Shown here in pieces: positions 28,676 to 36,032 of a stretch of 64,000 bases of DNA (the first letter of the stretch is position 1; each line of letters begins with the position of its first letter). Origin of the DNA: Luteimonas aestuarii (GTDB taxonomy: Bacteria; Pseudomonadota; Gammaproteobacteria; Xanthomonadales; Xanthomonadaceae); contig NZ_SMTF01000014.1 in assembly GCF_004357985.1 (NCBI RefSeq), forward strand, positions 27,273 through 91,272, given 5' to 3'. Below the pieces are notes generated by a model. That model made no database searches and was not told the origin of the DNA. It was given only the letters and a program-made list of their open reading frames with translations. The position numbers and the translations under genes were made by a program.

Positions 28676-29917
28676 TCAGTAGAGCACCCGCGTCCGCAGC
28701 GTGCCCTCGATCGCCGACAGTTCCGCGCGCAGCCGCGTGGCCTGTTCCACCGATGCCGCGGTATCGATCACCACGTAGCCGACCTTGGGGTTGGTGCGCA
28801 GGTACTGGCCGTCGATGTTGATGCCTTCTCGCGAGAACACATCGTTGATCTTCGACAGCACGCCCGGCACGTTGCGGTGGATGTGCAGGATGCGGTGGCT
28901 GCCGTCGTGCTCGGGCAGGGTGACCTCGGGGAAGTTCACCGCGGACAGCGTGCTGCCGTTGTCGCTGTAGCGCACCAGCTTGGCCGCCACCTCGGTGCCG
29001 ATGTTGTCCTGCGCCTCCAGCGTGCTGCCGCCGACATGCGGGGTGAGGATCACGTTGTCGAACCGCGCCAGCGGCGATTCGAAGCGCTCGGCGTTGCCTT
29101 TCGGCTCCACCGGGAACACATCCACCGCGGCGCCGCCTACGTGCCCCGACTCCAGCGCCGCGGCCAGCGCGTCGATGTCCACCACGGTGCCGCGCGCGGC
29201 ATTGATCAGGTGCGCGCCGGGCTTCATCCGTGCGATCTGCGCTGCACCGAACATCATCTGCGTGGCCGGGGTTTCCGGCACGTGCAGGGTCACCACGTCG
29301 GCGCGCGCCAGCAGGTCGTCGAGGCTGGCGGCGGGGCGCGCGTTGCCCAGCGACAGTTTGGTTTCGATGTCGTGGAACAGCACCTGCATGCCCAGCGATT
29401 CGGCCAGCACGCCGACCTGGGTGCCGATGTGGCCGTAACCGATGATGCCCAGCGTCTTGCCGCGCACCTCGTGGCTGCCGGCTGCGGACTTGCTCCAGCC
29501 GCCGCGGTGGCACTCGGCGTTCTTCTGCGGGATGCCCCGGGCCAGCATGATGGTCTCGGCGATCACCAGTTCGGCCACGCTGCGGGTGTTGGAATAGGGC
29601 GCGTTGAACACCGGGATGCCGGCCAGTTCCGCGGCGTCCAGGTCGACCTGGTTGGTGCCGATGCAGAAGCAGCCCACGGTGATCAGGCGCCGCGCCTCGG
29701 CCAGCACCTCGGCAGTCAGCTGCGTGCGCGAGCGGATGCCGAGGATATGGGTGCTGGCGATCTTGTCGCGCAGCGCCTCGCCAGACAGTGAACCGGGCAG
29801 CACCTCGACCTGCGTGTAGCCGGCATCGCGGAACACCTGTTCGGCGTTGCGGCTGATGCCCTCCAGCAGCACGACGCGGATGTCCTGCTTCGGGAACGAG
29901 GTCTTCGGAGGCGACAT
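28676..29917 (-). CDS. serA: D-3-phosphoglycerate dehydrogenase with ACT domain
   Basis: SerA catalyses the first step of phosphorylated serine synthesis and, in related bacteria, also reduces 2-oxoglutarate to D-2-hydroxyglutarate. The 413-residue protein has the NAD fold GIIGYGHIGTQVGVLAESLG, catalytic Arg in NAARGTVVD, the Glu region VDVFPVEP, His in LTPHVGGSTLEAQ, and a C-terminal ACT domain (LHIHRNVPGVLSKINDVFS) for serine feedback, as in E. coli SerA. It is divergent from a D-2-hydroxyglutarate dehydrogenase-like gene across a 499-base repeat-rich gap. Confidence 0.96.
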   Translation of the reverse strand: MSPPKTSFPKQDIRVVLLEGISRNAEQVFRDAGYTQVEVLPGSLSGEALRDKIASTHILGIRSRTQLTAEVLAEARRLITVGCFCIGTNQVDLDAAELAGIPVFNAPYSNTRSVAELVIAETIMLARGIPQKNAECHRGGWSKSAAGSHEVRGKTLGIIGYGHIGTQVGVLAESLGMQVLFHDIETKLSLGNARPAASLDDLLARADVVTLHVPETPATQMMFGAAQIARMKPGAHLINAARGTVVDIDALAAALESGHVGGAAVDVFPVEPKGNAERFESPLARFDNVILTPHVGGSTLEAQDNIGTEVAAKLVRYSDNGSTLSAVNFPEVTLPEHDGSHRILHIHRNVPGVLSKINDVFSREGINIDGQYLRTNPKVGYVVIDTAASVEQATRLRAELSAIEGTLRTRVLY

Positions 29918-30042
29918 GCGCGATCGGTTCCATGCGGGGCGGGGAGCGCAGCACTATGCCAGATGGCGCGCATGTTTTCCGCACTGCATCATCGCGACCG
30001 CGGGAACGACCGGCGACAGGATTTGCAACGATCTTCTCCCTG

Positions 30043-30277
30043 GTCAGGGGATGTCGGGGCGCCCGCCGGGGCCACGCCGAGTCGCGGCCCGATATCCGCG
30101 TGGTCGGCGTGGCCCCGACGGGCGCATCCACACTTCCGTGGCGGACTCAGCGGAAGAACCAGGGCAAGGACAGCGTTCGCTCTTCTACCGAACGGGCGAT
30201 GGTCTGTCTGGCGCAGGTCCGATGCCACCGCAACCAAGCGGATATCGGGCCGCGACTTGCGGTGGCATCGGACCTGC
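30043..30277. repeat. Mosaic of nested inverted repeats (BIME-like) in the serA/D2HGDH gap
   Basis: The 499-base gap 29918-30416 has no credible gene but contains two stem-loops. Unit 1 has arms 30059-30078 and 30106-30125 (GCGCCCGCCGGGGCCACGCC, one mismatch). Unit 2 has perfect 21-base arms 30213-30233 and 30257-30277. The two loops are themselves exact reverse complements: GTCGCGGCCCGATATCCGC at 30081-30099 and its complement at 30238-30256. This is the organisation of a bacterial interspersed mosaic element. Promoters for both divergent genes must lie around it; I could not assign -35/-10 boxes. Confidence 0.8.
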
Positions 30278-30416
30278 GGCACCGCGTGACCAGTCTTTCC
30301 CCGAGCGAGAGAAGAAAATCGCCAGCGCCGCGCAGTTGCAGGCGAAACCGAACGCGGCTGGACGCTTCACGGCATGGCTGGCACGCTTGCGGTCCCTCGC
30401 ATGCCGATGCCTTGAG

Positions 30417-31805
30417 ATGACCGACCCCCGCCTGCAACGCCTGGCCGCCGCACTGCCGGGCCTGCGCCTGCTGACCGACGCCAACGACCTGGAGCACTAC
30501 GGCCGCGACTGGACCCGGCACTGGACGCCGGCGCCGCTGGCGATCGCGCTGCCGGGCAGCGTGGAAGAAGTGCAGGCCATCGTGCGCTGGGCCAACGACG
30601 AAGGTGTGGCCATCGTGCCCTCCGGCGGCCGCACCGGCCTGTCCGGGGGCGCCGTGGCTGCCAACGGCGAACTGGTGCTCAGCCTGCAGCGGATGAACCG
30701 CGAACTGGCGTTCGACGCCACCGACCGCACCCTCACCGTGCAGGCCGGCATGCCGCTGCAGGCGCTGCACGAGGCGGCCAAGGCGCATGGCCTGGTGTAT
30801 CCGGTGGATTTCGCCTCGCGCGGCTCGTGCAGCATCGGTGGTAACGTCGCCACCAATGCCGGTGGCATCCGCGTGATCCGCTACGGCAACACCCGCGAGT
30901 GGATCGCGGGGCTGAAGGTGGTCGCCGGCAACGGCGAGCTGATGGAGCTCAACCGCGCGCTGGTCAAGAACTCCAGCGGCTACGACCTGCGCCACCTGAT
31001 GGTGGCCTCGGAAGGCACGCTCGGCGTCGTGGTCGAAGTGACGGTGCGCCTGACCAGTCCGCCACCGCCGACGCGGACAATGTTGCTTGGCCTGCCCACG
31101 TTCGATGCGCTGATGCAGGTGTTCGCCGAACTACGTTCGCGCCTGCGGCTGGAAGCGTTCGAGTTCTTCACCGACCGCGCGCTGCACCACGTGGTGGCGC
31201 ATGGCGCATCGCAGCCGCTGGACGGGCGGCACCCGTACTACGTGGTGGCCGAGTTCGCCGACCAGGGCGAGGCCGACGAGGTCGCGGTGCTGTCCGCGTT
31301 CGAGCACTGCGTGGGGCAGGGCTGGGTGGACGATGGGGTGATCGCGCAGAGCGAGGCGCAGGCCGCGCAGATCTGGTGGCTGCGCGAAGGCATCACCGAA
31401 AGCATGGCGCACCTCGCCAGTTACAAGAACGACGTTTCGGTGCGGGTCTCGGCGATGCCGGCGTTCCTGGCCGAGTCGATTGCACTGTTCGAGCGCGAAT
31501 ACCCGGAGTTCGACGTGGTCTGGTTCGGCCACATCGGCGACGGCAACCTGCACATCACCATCGTCAAGCCCGAGGCGATGGCCAAGGACGCATTCATGAC
31601 CGAATGCGCCCGCGTCACCGAATTGCTGGCGGCCACGCTGCAGCGCCACGGCGGCAGCATTTCCGCCGAGCACGGCATCGGGCTGGTCAAGAAGCCCTAC
31701 CTGTCCTCGACCCGCAACGTCGCCGAGATCGCGGCGATGCGCGGCATCAAGCAGGCGCTGGACCCCAAGGGCATCCTGAATCCGGGCAAGGTGTTCGACG
31801 CGTGA
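30417..31805 (+). CDS. FAD-linked oxidase, probable D-2-hydroxyglutarate dehydrogenase
   Basis: The 462-residue protein is a GlcD/D-LDH-type flavoprotein: a PCMH FAD-binding domain (VPSGGRTGLSGGAVAANGEL, CSIGGNVATNAGGIRVIRYG, LRHLMVASEGTLGVV) and a C-terminal FAD-oxidase domain with the metal-site histidines in WFGHIGDGNLHITI and the motif SISAEHGIGLVKK. Substrate assignment rests on context. In Pseudomonas a homologue next to serA reoxidises the D-2-hydroxyglutarate that SerA makes, pulling serine synthesis forward. D-lactate or glycolate are alternatives. ATG 30417 is the first start consistent with the family N-terminus. Confidence 0.85.
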   Translation: MTDPRLQRLAAALPGLRLLTDANDLEHYGRDWTRHWTPAPLAIALPGSVEEVQAIVRWANDEGVAIVPSGGRTGLSGGAVAANGELVLSLQRMNRELAFDATDRTLTVQAGMPLQALHEAAKAHGLVYPVDFASRGSCSIGGNVATNAGGIRVIRYGNTREWIAGLKVVAGNGELMELNRALVKNSSGYDLRHLMVASEGTLGVVVEVTVRLTSPPPPTRTMLLGLPTFDALMQVFAELRSRLRLEAFEFFTDRALHHVVAHGASQPLDGRHPYYVVAEFADQGEADEVAVLSAFEHCVGQGWVDDGVIAQSEAQAAQIWWLREGITESMAHLASYKNDVSVRVSAMPAFLAESIALFEREYPEFDVVWFGHIGDGNLHITIVKPEAMAKDAFMTECARVTELLAATLQRHGGSISAEHGIGLVKKPYLSSTRNVAEIAAMRGIKQALDPKGILNPGKVFDA

Positions 31806-31887
31806 TCCGATCCATGGGGGACGGCATTCAGCCATTGCGGCGCGCGCGCCGTTACGCTTGTCTCAACTCCTCGCATGGGACCGCCGC

Positions 31888-32202
31888 ATGATCCACCGCA
31901 GTTGCCTGATTCCGTTCCTTGGCGTGGCGATGGCCATGGCCGCATGCGTCGCACAGGCCAGCAGTTTCGCCGGTACCTCGGCCGGCACCTCGGCAGGCGG
32001 TACCTCGGCCACGTCGGGCAGCACATCCGGCAACGACAAGGTGGTGGTGCGCGCACGCGAGGATGCCGCCGGCTTCGTCGCCAGCGATGGCCGCATCCGC
32101 GGCGTGCGCCTGGAAGCGGCGCTGCGCCACCTGCGCGAACACGATGCCGCGGCGCGCGATGCCAGCGACATGCAGCTTGCGTTGGCCATCCTCGCCCGCT
32201 GA
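31888..32202 (+). CDS. Small exported DUF2388-like protein
   Basis: The 104-residue protein has a signal peptide (MIHRSCLIPFLGVAMAMAACVAQASS) and then a Ser/Thr/Gly-rich stretch (AGTSAGTSAGGTSATSGSTS) followed by VVVRAREDAAGFVASDG and a helical tail. This pattern fits the DUF2388 family described in Pseudomonas, whose function is unknown. ATG 31888 is preferred to an upstream TTG because it begins the signal peptide directly. The next gene starts 12 bases after its stop, so they likely form one unit. Confidence 0.78.
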   Translation: MIHRSCLIPFLGVAMAMAACVAQASSFAGTSAGTSAGGTSATSGSTSGNDKVVVRAREDAAGFVASDGRIRGVRLEAALRHLREHDAAARDASDMQLALAILAR

Positions 32203-32214
32203 CGTTCGCCGCTG

Positions 32215-34035
32215 ATGAGGCGTTTCGGCGCGTGGGCCTGCGCCGGATGGCTGTGCCTGGCGGGTGTGGCGTCAGCGGCCGGGATCGCGGTCGACGACAC
32301 CGGCCTTGCGCCCGACGAGGCGCTGGCGACGCAAACCCTGGTCGATGCGGCACGGCAGTCGCTGCCGCCCGGCTTCATCGAAGGCCTTGGTCGCCCGGTA
32401 TCGCTGCGCTGGCGGGACGATCTTCCGGATGAAGTCCACGGCCGCGCGCGTGGCGGGCGCATCGGACTGCCGCGCCGTCTGCTGCACGACTGGCTACGCA
32501 ATGGTGCGCCCGTGTCGGGCCCGTCCCCCGCACTGTCGGCCTTGCTGCACGAGCTTGCGCACATACACGACCATTCCGCCGCGGGCGGGCTCTCTCGCAA
32601 TCCGCGCCTGCTCGACCTGGCCGGCTGGCCCGTGCGGCCGCTTCGCTTCGGCCTGCGTGCAGCGCACAACGACTTCAGCGATCGCAGCCCGGACGTCTAC
32701 GAACTGCGTTCGCCGGCCGAATTCGTCGCCGTCAACTTCGAGCATTTCCTGCTCGACCCGGATTACGCCTGCCGACGACCGGCGCTGCACGCGTATTTCG
32801 CGGCGCACTTCGGCTGGTCGCCGGCCACTGCGTCATGCACGCCCGGGCTGCCCTTCGTTGGCGCAGGGCTGGATGACGCGGTGGTGCGCCTGGTCGATCT
32901 CGACCCGGCCCGCGTGCAGGAAGTGCACTACCTCTTCGCCGAGGCCAACGCGCGGCCGATGAGCCGTTGGGGCCATGGCATGTTGCGGCTGGTCGTGTGC
33001 GCGCCCGGGCGAACGCCGGGCGAGGACTGCCGCTACGACCTCGACCACCACCTGGTGCTGTCGTTCCGCGCCTTCGTCGACGACGTGCAGGTGTCCAGCC
33101 TGCGCGGGCTGACCGGTTCGTACCCATCGCGCCTGTTCGTGCTGCCGCTGGAGCAGGTGGTGGACGAATACACCAAGGTCGAGCTGCGGGGCCTGCAATC
33201 GGTGCCGCTGCGCTTGGCGCGTGGCGAGATCGATGGGCTGCTGCGGCGTGCCGCGCAGGTGCACTGGAGCTACGACGGGCGCTATTACTTCGTGTCCAAC
33301 AACTGCGCCGTCGAGGCGTGGAAGCTGCTCCAGGATGGCGTGCCGCGCCTGTCGAACCTGCCCCTGCGCAGCATCGCCCCCAACGGCTTGCTGCGCCGCC
33401 TGGTGCGGGATGGCGTGGCCGACGCCACCGCGCTTGGGGATGCGACGCGAGCCGCGCGCGAGGGCTATTACTTCGCATCGCAGGGCACGCACTTCCAGGC
33501 GATGCTGGACGTTGCGGGTTCAGAACTGGATCTGCCCACGCGGCAGGCCACTGCGTGGCTGGACATGGACCCCGTGGCGCGCAGCCCATGGCTGGCGCAG
33601 GGCGGCACGCGTGCGACCGCTGCACTCCTGTTGCTGGAACAGGCCGCGGTGCGTCGCGAAGAGGCGGCGATCCGCGAAGCCCTGAAGCAGCGTTTCCTGC
33701 GGGGCCGGGGCGATGACGGCGACATCGCCGTGGCAGCGCAGGCCTTGCGCGAACTGCTTGGCGACGGCGCCTACGCGGGCCGGCCGGCGCTGCTGCTGCC
33801 GTCCGGCTATGGCATTCCGCAGGAGCAGGAACGCGCGTTGCTGGCGGACGTCGTGGCGCGCGACGGCGCGCGTCTCGGGGCATTGCAGGACCGGCTGCAT
33901 GAGGATGCACGGGCGCTGGTCGAGCCCCGGCTGCGTGCCAGGCTGGAAGCGGCCGAGACCAACCTGGCGATTCTGGGCGATCGCCTGCGCATGCTGTCGC
34001 GTGACATCGATGCGGGTGCGTCGCGCCTGCACTGA
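32215..34035 (+). CDS. Large exported DUF4105-like protein with an HExxH motif
   Basis: The 606-residue protein starts with a signal peptide (MRRFGAWACAGWLCLAGVASA). Its N-terminal half contains HELAHIHDHSA, an HExxH-like zinc-site candidate, with a possible further ligand Glu in SPAEFVAVNFEHF. The second half (about residues 240-410) matches DUF4105: SRWGHGMLRLVVC, VLSFRAFVDDVQVSSLRGLTG and SNNCAVEAW. A coiled, charged tail ends the protein. It probably works in the periplasm or at the cell surface with the preceding DUF2388-type protein. Whether the zinc-like motif is catalytic is unknown. Confidence 0.78.
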   Translation: MRRFGAWACAGWLCLAGVASAAGIAVDDTGLAPDEALATQTLVDAARQSLPPGFIEGLGRPVSLRWRDDLPDEVHGRARGGRIGLPRRLLHDWLRNGAPVSGPSPALSALLHELAHIHDHSAAGGLSRNPRLLDLAGWPVRPLRFGLRAAHNDFSDRSPDVYELRSPAEFVAVNFEHFLLDPDYACRRPALHAYFAAHFGWSPATASCTPGLPFVGAGLDDAVVRLVDLDPARVQEVHYLFAEANARPMSRWGHGMLRLVVCAPGRTPGEDCRYDLDHHLVLSFRAFVDDVQVSSLRGLTGSYPSRLFVLPLEQVVDEYTKVELRGLQSVPLRLARGEIDGLLRRAAQVHWSYDGRYYFVSNNCAVEAWKLLQDGVPRLSNLPLRSIAPNGLLRRLVRDGVADATALGDATRAAREGYYFASQGTHFQAMLDVAGSELDLPTRQATAWLDMDPVARSPWLAQGGTRATAALLLLEQAAVRREEAAIREALKQRFLRGRGDDGDIAVAAQALRELLGDGAYAGRPALLLPSGYGIPQEQERALLADVVARDGARLGALQDRLHEDARALVEPRLRARLEAAETNLAILGDRLRMLSRDIDAGASRLH

Positions 34036-34052
34036 CGCAGGCAGGGCAAGCG

Positions 34053-34508
34053 TCAGCGATCGAGCCAGCGCGTCATCAGCTGGCGCGGGTGGGCGGCATA
34101 TCCATTCTGCAGGTACACGCCCTGCGCGCGGGTGTTGTCGTTGTCCACTTCCAGCCGCAGGGCGCGCAGGCCTTCGCGGCGGCAGAGGTCCGCCGCTTCC
34201 TCGAGCGCGCGCCGCCCCAGCCCGCCGCCGCGCGCCTGCGGCAGCAGGTACAGCTCGTCGAGCAGTCCGAAGCGGCCGCCGAACTCCAGGCTGAAGCAGA
34301 AGCCGATGACGAGATAGCCAGCGAACACACCGTTGCGTTCGACCAGCAGCAGGCGTCCGTGGTGGGGGTGGGCCAGCAGGTCGGCGAGGGCAGTACGCAG
34401 CGACGCCTCGTCCCACGGGATGCCTTCGTCCGCATGGAAGTCGCGGACCACCGGCACCAGCGTGTCGATGTCGGTGGGCGTGCCCGTGCGAAAGACGATG
34501 CCGGTCAT
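34053..34508 (-). CDS. GNAT-family N-acetyltransferase
   Basis: The 151-residue protein has a GNAT fold: the acetyl-CoA pyrophosphate loop LPQARGGGLGRRALEEA, preceded by the strand GLLDELYL and followed by LRLEVDNDNTRAQGVYLQNGY, the motif A/B layout. The substrate is not evident. It lies 16 bases downstream of efpL on the same strand and is probably co-transcribed with it. An involvement in modifying a translation factor is possible but unsupported. Confidence 0.86.
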   Translation of the reverse strand: MTGIVFRTGTPTDIDTLVPVVRDFHADEGIPWDEASLRTALADLLAHPHHGRLLLVERNGVFAGYLVIGFCFSLEFGGRFGLLDELYLLPQARGGGLGRRALEEAADLCRREGLRALRLEVDNDNTRAQGVYLQNGYAAHPRQLMTRWLDR

Positions 34509-34524
34509 GCGTCGGGCCGCGGAT

Positions 34525-35091
34525 TCAATCCGCGCGGCCGCCGAATTCGCCGGTGGTGGTGTTCACCAGCACGCGTTCGCCGGTGGTGATGTACTCGGGC
34601 ACCATGATCTCGATGCCGGTGTTCAGCGTGGCAGGTTTCGGGCGCTTGGTCGCGGTACCGCCCTTCAGCTCGGGCGGCGTCTCCACCACTTCCAGCGTCA
34701 CGTGCTGCGGCAACTGCAGTGCCACCGGTTGCTCGTCGATGATCTGCACGTAGCTGCCGGCCAGGCCGTTGGTGATGTAGCCGGCGTCGTCGCCCACCAC
34801 GTCGGCGTCGAGCGTGTAGGGCGTGTAGTCCTCGTCGTCGAGGAACACGAAGGCGTCGCCGTCCTTGTACGAGAACGTGGCCTGACGCCGCTGCAGCTCC
34901 ACCTCGGTCAGGCTGTCGTCGCCATCGAAGCTGGCGTCGAGCTTGTTGCCGCCGGGCACGCTGTACATGATGAAGCGGAAGCGCACGTTGCCGCCACGGC
35001 CCTGCGGCGAGCTGCGTTCGATGTCGCGCACCTGGTACACGGTACCGTTGTGCTCGACCACGTTTCCTTTCTTGACGTCGTAGGCTTTCAT
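34525..35091 (-). CDS. efpL: Elongation factor P-like protein (YeiP/EfpL)
   Basis: The 188-residue, three-domain EF-P paralogue relieves ribosome stalling. The tip loop that carries the modified lysine or arginine in EF-P reads SSPQGRGG here (Arg32 at the tip, no lysine), the signature that separates YeiP/EfpL from EF-P. The OB domains follow ([12 protein letters not shown] and [14 protein letters not shown], then [12 protein letters not shown]). A REP-like hairpin lies 10 bases upstream of its ATG, unusually close to the leader. Confidence 0.93.
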   Translation of the reverse strand: MKAYDVKKGNVVEHNGTVYQVRDIERSSPQGRGGNVRFRFIMYSVPGGNKLDASFDGDDSLTEVELQRRQATFSYKDGDAFVFLDDEDYTPYTLDADVVGDDAGYITNGLAGSYVQIIDEQPVALQLPQHVTLEVVETPPELKGGTATKRPKPATLNTGIEIMVPEYITTGERVLVNTTTGEFGGRAD

Positions 35092-35100
35092 TCGGGTTCT

Positions 35101-35139
35101 CCCCCTCTCCCGCGCGCGGGAGAGGGCCGGGGTGAGGGG
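35101..35139. repeat. Dispersed palindromic repeat in the efpL leader
   Basis: CCCTCTCCCGCGCGCGGGAG forms a hairpin with a GAGGGCCGGGGTGAGGGG tail. It belongs to the same family as the two in-frame copies within icmF at 56821-56862 and 56911-56952 (stem CCTTCCCCCGC, tail GGCCGGGATGGGGGC). It lies between the short-chain dehydrogenase stop and efpL, in the 5' leader of efpL (minus strand), where it may affect translation or mark a REP insertion. Confidence 0.75.
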
Positions 35140-35172
35140 CTCTGGCGTTGGCTGTGGCGTGCTGCGCGGAAT

Positions 35173-35943
35173 TTACTTCGGCGCCAGCCGCACCGCGCCA
35201 TCCAGGCGGATGGTCTCGCCATTGAGGTAGCGGTTGCCGAGGATGTAGGCGACCAGGTCGGCGAATTCCTCAGGCTTGCCCAGGCGCGACGGGAAGGGGA
35301 TCGAGGCCGACAGCGACTTCTGCACCTCGTCGGGCATGCCATCGACCATCGGCGTCCAGAAGATGCCGGGTGCGACGGTGTTGACGCGGATGCCGAAGCG
35401 GGCGAGTTCGCGCGCCATCGGCAGGGTCATGCCGACCACGCCGCCCTTCGAGGCGGAATACGCAGCCTGGCCGATCTGGCCCTCAAAGGCCGCCACGCTG
35501 GCGGTGTTGACGATCGCGCCGCGCTCGCCGTCGTCGCCGGCTTCGTTGTGCTGCATCAGGGCGGCGGCGGCCTTGGCGACGTTGAAGCTGCCCACCAGGT
35601 TCACCATTACGGTGGCGCTGAAGTTCGACAGCGGCATCGGCGCCTCGCGGCCCAGCACGCGGCCGGCACCGAGGATGCCGGCGCAGTTGACCACGGCGTT
35701 CAAACCGCCGAGGAACTCCTTCGCCGCCGCGACGTTCGCCGCTACGCCGTCCTCGCTGGTGACATCGGTGCGGAAGTAGCGGGCGTCGGTATCGCCCAGC
35801 GCGGCGACCGCGCTCGCACCCTTGTCGTCGTTGACGTCGAACAGTGCGACCTTGCCGCCATCGGCGACGATGCGCTGGGCCACGGCCAGCCCGAGGCCGG
35901 AGACGCCGCCGGTGACGATGGCGCGGAGGGAATCGGCTTGCAT
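35173..35943 (-). CDS. Short-chain dehydrogenase, 3-hydroxyacyl-CoA dehydrogenase type 2-like
   Basis: The 256-residue classical SDR has TGGVSGLGLAVA for NAD binding, NCAGI, and the catalytic Ser and YSASKGG. The ending NGETIRLDGAVRLAPK resembles HSD10/2-methyl-3-hydroxybutyryl-CoA dehydrogenases of isoleucine and short-chain fatty-acid breakdown. With liu genes 3 kb away this activity is plausible, but general 3-hydroxyacyl-CoA or acetoacetyl-CoA reduction cannot be excluded. ATG 35943 begins directly before the Rossmann motif. Confidence 0.88.
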   Translation of the reverse strand: MQADSLRAIVTGGVSGLGLAVAQRIVADGGKVALFDVNDDKGASAVAALGDTDARYFRTDVTSEDGVAANVAAAKEFLGGLNAVVNCAGILGAGRVLGREAPMPLSNFSATVMVNLVGSFNVAKAAAALMQHNEAGDDGERGAIVNTASVAAFEGQIGQAAYSASKGGVVGMTLPMARELARFGIRVNTVAPGIFWTPMVDGMPDEVQKSLSASIPFPSRLGKPEEFADLVAYILGNRYLNGETIRLDGAVRLAPK

Positions 35944-36032
35944 GTGCGGTGCCTTGCGTCGGAAACCCGGCATTTTAGCGCACCGGACGCAGGTGCCGAT
36001 GGACGCGGACGCGCATCGATGCAATGCACGTA

